Shown piece by piece: positions 24,182 through 26,795 of a DNA stretch of 26,795 nt. Location of the stretch: the IMG/VR virus record IMGVR_UViG_3300030419_004699, positions 3,614 to 30,408 of that record, one strand, 5' to 3'. Below the pieces are notes generated by a model. That model was not told the DNA's origin, did not search any database, and saw nothing but the letters and a program-made list of their open reading frames with translations. Source of the stretch: a virus. The first letter of the stretch is position 1, and each line of letters starts with the position of its first letter. A program made the position numbers and the translations under genes.

Positions 24182-25980
24182 TATCTAATAGTTCCTGTTA
24201 TATCTATATTTGGATATTTAAGCTCTGCAACCATATTCCCAGGAATATGAACGAATCGTCTGTCTGGCGATGTGTGGGCATCAATGTCAAGATAAGAACC
24301 AGCATATTCGGCTCCAGAACGATGTACAATTTTGACAGAAACAGTATCTGCGATGCCAGGTAGATTATTTAATGTTCTATAGATATTCGATATTGATATA
24401 TGCTCTCCTATCTCAAAAGGCACAGCAAACAAATTCTTCAATGCGCTAACTGCTTGCGTTAATATATCAAATCTATTTGCAGATACTTGACTGATAGCGG
24501 TAAATTTAATGCCAAAATTAAAAACCTTAGCGTCCAAGATATCAATAGTATCATTGACCATCCTGTAATTGTTAAGCCAAGTTTTTAAATTCTTTTTAAT
24601 AGCCGTGTTGGTTTTAGTAAATTTATTACCAGAACCCTCAGATACAACGTACATATTCAAGTTTCTTTTTAGTGTTCCAGTGTCGCGAACAATATTGCAT
24701 CTCTTGATAGCACCGAATTCCCCAGGCATGGCATATGTTAAAGCTATGTAATCTTGAGCAGTTACCGCTCTATTCTGTGTGGCGTGATGATCAAAAACTC
24801 GTATCTTGACCTCATCAGATGTTGTTTCTACCGTGTCTCCAGTTATTGGTTCTTCATTGGTACACTCCAGGGAACCAATGACAGCATTAACCTTGCCCTG
24901 ATCTAAAGTATTAAAGTCGTCAAACTTCATAATTGGACGAGCAACATTTGTGACAGAATCAACAGCAGCATTTGCATTATCCGTTGAGTTGGCACGATAA
25001 ATTACTCTAAGGGTGGTGTCTGCTGGTGCAATCCCGAATTTATCAGAAGACACCAAATTCGAAGGATCAAAGGATTTATCAGCAAAATAACTCTTGGCGT
25101 GTCTATCTAAAACTATGCTTGCAGGATCCTTAACAGATAAACTTGGAAGTTTCTTATCGGAACCATGACCAAATTGCAAAGAATTAACACCAAATCCATC
25201 TCGCTCAAGAGTAAATCTCCTAGGCACAACGACGCGCTTAATCAGCGAAGGCACTCCGTCTGATTTATAATCTGGGTTTGAAACAGCGGTATATATTGTG
25301 TTCTGTGATAAATTTTGTACTTCAAAATACTCATGTCCCTCGGAATCGCGAACAGAAATAATCTCAGTAACATCTTCACTAGCAAGATCAAGTTTTAAAA
25401 ATTTCTGTGCTGTTCCGATGGTGAACACCTCTTCCACCAAGTCTCCAGAAACAACAGTTCCAAACGCCTTAATAGCAAAAAAGGTTGGTGCGCCTGTAGT
25501 TGTATTAACATTGGCTACAATCACTTCGTTATTTGTATGAGAGAATTCCACATCATGTACTAGGGTAAACTTATTTCCGTCCACGGAACGAAGTTCTGTA
25601 CCTCTTTGCAGCACCGGTATATAATTCGTGTCCGGACCCACACCAGTAACACTAGCCGGCACAGAAGCAAAAAACGCGATGACTCCAGTTGAAGTTGACG
25701 ATCCTTTTGGTTTATATCCTAGCTGGCGACCATGCTTAACAACGTTTTGATATTCAATTGAAGTGGCCAGAAAAGATTCATTGGCTTGATAATCCAAATA
25801 AAACGATAAAATATCACCAACATACGCAACAGTATCAATCATTAAAGAGCCAAAAGACGCATCAGTAAAATCCTTATAGCTGTCCGGATAATACCTTTTA
25901 GCATAATTGACTAAATCTGTTCTTATGGATGCAAAATCTCGGCTAGTATACCTTATAGGAACGTTTTTTCTTTCTGGCAT
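24181..25980 (-). CDS. 6: Baseplate wedge protein, T4 gp6-like
   Basis: The protein has 599 residues, close to T4 gp6 in size (about 660). In T4, gp6 forms the inner iris ring of the baseplate that holds the wedges together and controls sheath contraction. Family marks seen here: the N-terminal block PIRYTSRDFASIRTDLVNY, then FTDASFGSLMIDTVAYVGDI and LDYQANESFLATS (residues 8-75), typical of gp6 and baseplate J-like proteins; an NRAVTAQDYIALTYAMPGEF block at about 403-423; and a C-terminal YPNIDITGTIR. ATG at 25980 has AAGGAA nine bases upstream. It follows the gp25 gene by 45 bases, the usual T4-type 25-6 neighbourhood, and overlaps the next gene by one base. Assignment is from motif recognition, not from a search. 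Confidence 0.93.
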   Translation of the reverse strand: MPERKNVPIRYTSRDFASIRTDLVNYAKRYYPDSYKDFTDASFGSLMIDTVAYVGDILSFYLDYQANESFLATSIEYQNVVKHGRQLGYKPKGSSTSTGVIAFFASVPASVTGVGPDTNYIPVLQRGTELRSVDGNKFTLVHDVEFSHTNNEVIVANVNTTTGAPTFFAIKAFGTVVSGDLVEEVFTIGTAQKFLKLDLASEDVTEIISVRDSEGHEYFEVQNLSQNTIYTAVSNPDYKSDGVPSLIKRVVVPRRFTLERDGFGVNSLQFGHGSDKKLPSLSVKDPASIVLDRHAKSYFADKSFDPSNLVSSDKFGIAPADTTLRVIYRANSTDNANAAVDSVTNVARPIMKFDDFNTLDQGKVNAVIGSLECTNEEPITGDTVETTSDEVKIRVFDHHATQNRAVTAQDYIALTYAMPGEFGAIKRCNIVRDTGTLKRNLNMYVVSEGSGNKFTKTNTAIKKNLKTWLNNYRMVNDTIDILDAKVFNFGIKFTAISQVSANRFDILTQAVSALKNLFAVPFEIGEHISISNIYRTLNNLPGIADTVSVKIVHRSGAEYAGSYLDIDAHTSPDRRFVHIPGNMVAELKYPNIDITGTIR

Positions 25981-26025
25981 ATATTTTTATTCCTTTATAA
26001 CACTTATAAATAGATTGGTACATTA

Positions 26026-26394
26026 CTATATTTCTAATATTTGTATTTCACTTTCGGAAGGAATAGAGTAAAATATTTTAATACTTAACAAAGGGTTGCC
26101 AAGTTGTTCCTCGGAAGACGTAAATTCCATGTCTTCTATGATAACTCCGGGGACATATTTTGTAACCTGCATTGAAACATCATTACGAATCTTTGATTCT
26201 ACATCAGGGGTAAAGTTCTCGAATAAATATTTAGCTACGCCTGCTCCAAAATCAGTGTTCATAACTCTTTCTCCTGGAATAGTCATAATCACGTGTTTTA
26301 AATTTTGTGATAATGTCTGTTTCAATGTCTTGTTTAGTGCATACCCATCAATAGTATCTTTGTATAGTGGCAACTTTGGCGAAATACCGGACAT
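26026..26394 (-). CDS. 25: Baseplate wedge protein, gp25-like (GPW/gp25 family)
   Basis: The protein has 122 residues, the normal size for the GPW/gp25 family. In T4, gp25 sits at the inner baseplate beside gp6 and gp53 and nucleates sheath assembly; the type VI secretion homologue is TssE. Diagnostic features are PGERVMNTDFGAG at 40-52, LFENFTP at 57-63, and an alternating-strand C-terminus with VPGVIIEDMEF at 81-91. ATG at 26394 is preceded by GGGAGGAA with six-base spacing, a strong start. The family's old name 'gene 25-like lysozyme' should not be taken as enzymatic; no lysozyme catalytic pattern is visible. It lies just upstream of the gp6 gene and 72 bases downstream of the gene cut by the right edge. 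Confidence 0.93.
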   Translation of the reverse strand: MSGISPKLPLYKDTIDGYALNKTLKQTLSQNLKHVIMTIPGERVMNTDFGAGVAKYLFENFTPDVESKIRNDVSMQVTKYVPGVIIEDMEFTSSEEQLGNPLLSIKIFYSIPSESEIQILEI

Positions 26395-26466
26395 AATGTT
26401 CCTCCCATATACATATAAATATGCACATTTTATATTTTTTATTTTACAACAATACAGGCTGCAGAC

Positions 26467-26795
26467 CTATACAGTATTATGGTCTTTTTTGTAATACTGC
26501 GAGCTGTTGTTGCTATAGACCATGCCGAGAGCCTCTCGCTCTTCCTTCTCCCAATCGCTCCAGGATTGACCAAATGTAATATAATTTCCGTCTTTCATCA
26601 TTTCAACCCCACCGACTGTTAAACTGACCAGCGTGTTATCAACTAATTTCGCATCTACTTGTTCTGCAAAGTCCCAAGTAATATCTTCCATGGTCGGAAA
26701 AGAACGCTGCACATCCTCTCCGCCGGCTGCAGAGGCCCCTTCATACCAACTATTACTAGCATTTGTACCTGCAAAACCAATATTTGCGAAGCCCG
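26467..26795 (-). CDS. Unrecognised phage protein, C-terminal fragment
   Basis: A frame open at the right edge ends in TAG at 26467-26469. At least 108 codons are visible. An internal GTG at 26712 could be mistaken for a start, but the frame continues upstream through it (NIGFAGTNASNSWYEGASAA before it, VQRSFPTMEDITWDF across it), so the real start lies outside the window. The visible part is Gly/Ala/Ser-rich, then acidic and aromatic (GNYITFGQSWSDWEKEEREA), ending YYKKDHNTV. There is no membrane segment. In T4-like gene orders this position often holds another baseplate or hub component, but I do not recognise the sequence. Confidence 0.72.
   Translation of the reverse strand, partial: GFANIGFAGTNASNSWYEGASAAGGEDVQRSFPTMEDITWDFAEQVDAKLVDNTLVSLTVGGVEMMKDGNYITFGQSWSDWEKEEREALGMVYSNNSSQYYKKDHNTV

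Noticed and set aside
26026-26394. Calling the gp25-like protein a lysozyme
   Set aside because: The old family name is misleading. The T4 gp25 role is structural, and no glycosidase catalytic pattern is visible.
26395-26480. Possible hairpin (AATAC ... GTATT around a CTGCAG core) as a terminator after the right-edge gene
   Set aside because: The stem is short and bulged, and no T-run follows it in the coding orientation.
26710-26712. GTG as the start of the right-edge gene
   Set aside because: The frame remains open upstream to the edge of the window with plausible protein sequence, and no ribosome site precedes the GTG.

Overview
The window is a block of late structural genes from a contractile-tailed (myovirus-type) bacteriophage. 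Nine complete genes and two genes cut by the window edges all lie on the minus strand, so transcription runs from the right end to the left. Almost every base is coding: the largest gap is 72 bases, and several neighbours touch or overlap. No integrase, tRNA, host housekeeping gene, CRISPR array or insertion sequence was seen. The two best-recognised genes are a gp25-like and a gp6-like baseplate wedge protein in the T4 sense. Composition is moderately AT-rich by eye. The repeated beta-rich domains resemble ones I know from marine phage and metagenome structural proteins, so a lytic marine phage is likely, but the host cannot be read from this sequence.

Layout in transcription order (right to left): the C-terminal part of an unrecognised gene (26467-26795); gp25-like wedge protein (26026-26394); gp6-like wedge protein (24181-25980); a 739-residue protein with a DNRLRE/CBM96-like domain (21962-24181); a giant 3833-residue multidomain protein with three LamG/concanavalin-like folds and a tail-protein-I-like segment (10459-21960); a 362-residue protein (9325-10413); a 1219-residue protein (5663-9322); a 1076-residue protein with fibronectin-III-like folds (2432-5662); a 339-residue protein (1353-2372) whose N-terminus matches that of the 362-residue protein; a 390-residue protein (154-1326); and the N-terminal 47 codons of one more gene (1-141).

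The gp25 and gp6 homologues anchor the region as a baseplate locus. None of the other T4 wedge or fibre-attachment proteins (gp7, gp8, gp10, gp53) is recognisable. Very large proteins carrying carbohydrate-binding-type folds sit in their place and probably form the outer baseplate and the host-contact apparatus. This is inference from position and domain content.

The most unusual structure is a family of roughly 120-residue beta-rich domains. Two copies lie in the 739-residue protein, two closely related copies lie in the giant protein, and two more divergent candidates are also in the giant protein. At least two copies appear to be inserted inside other folds (a DNRLRE domain and a LamG-like domain). 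One copy contains a patch of sharply higher GC. Together this looks like a transferable domain that has spread through the loops of phage structural proteins.
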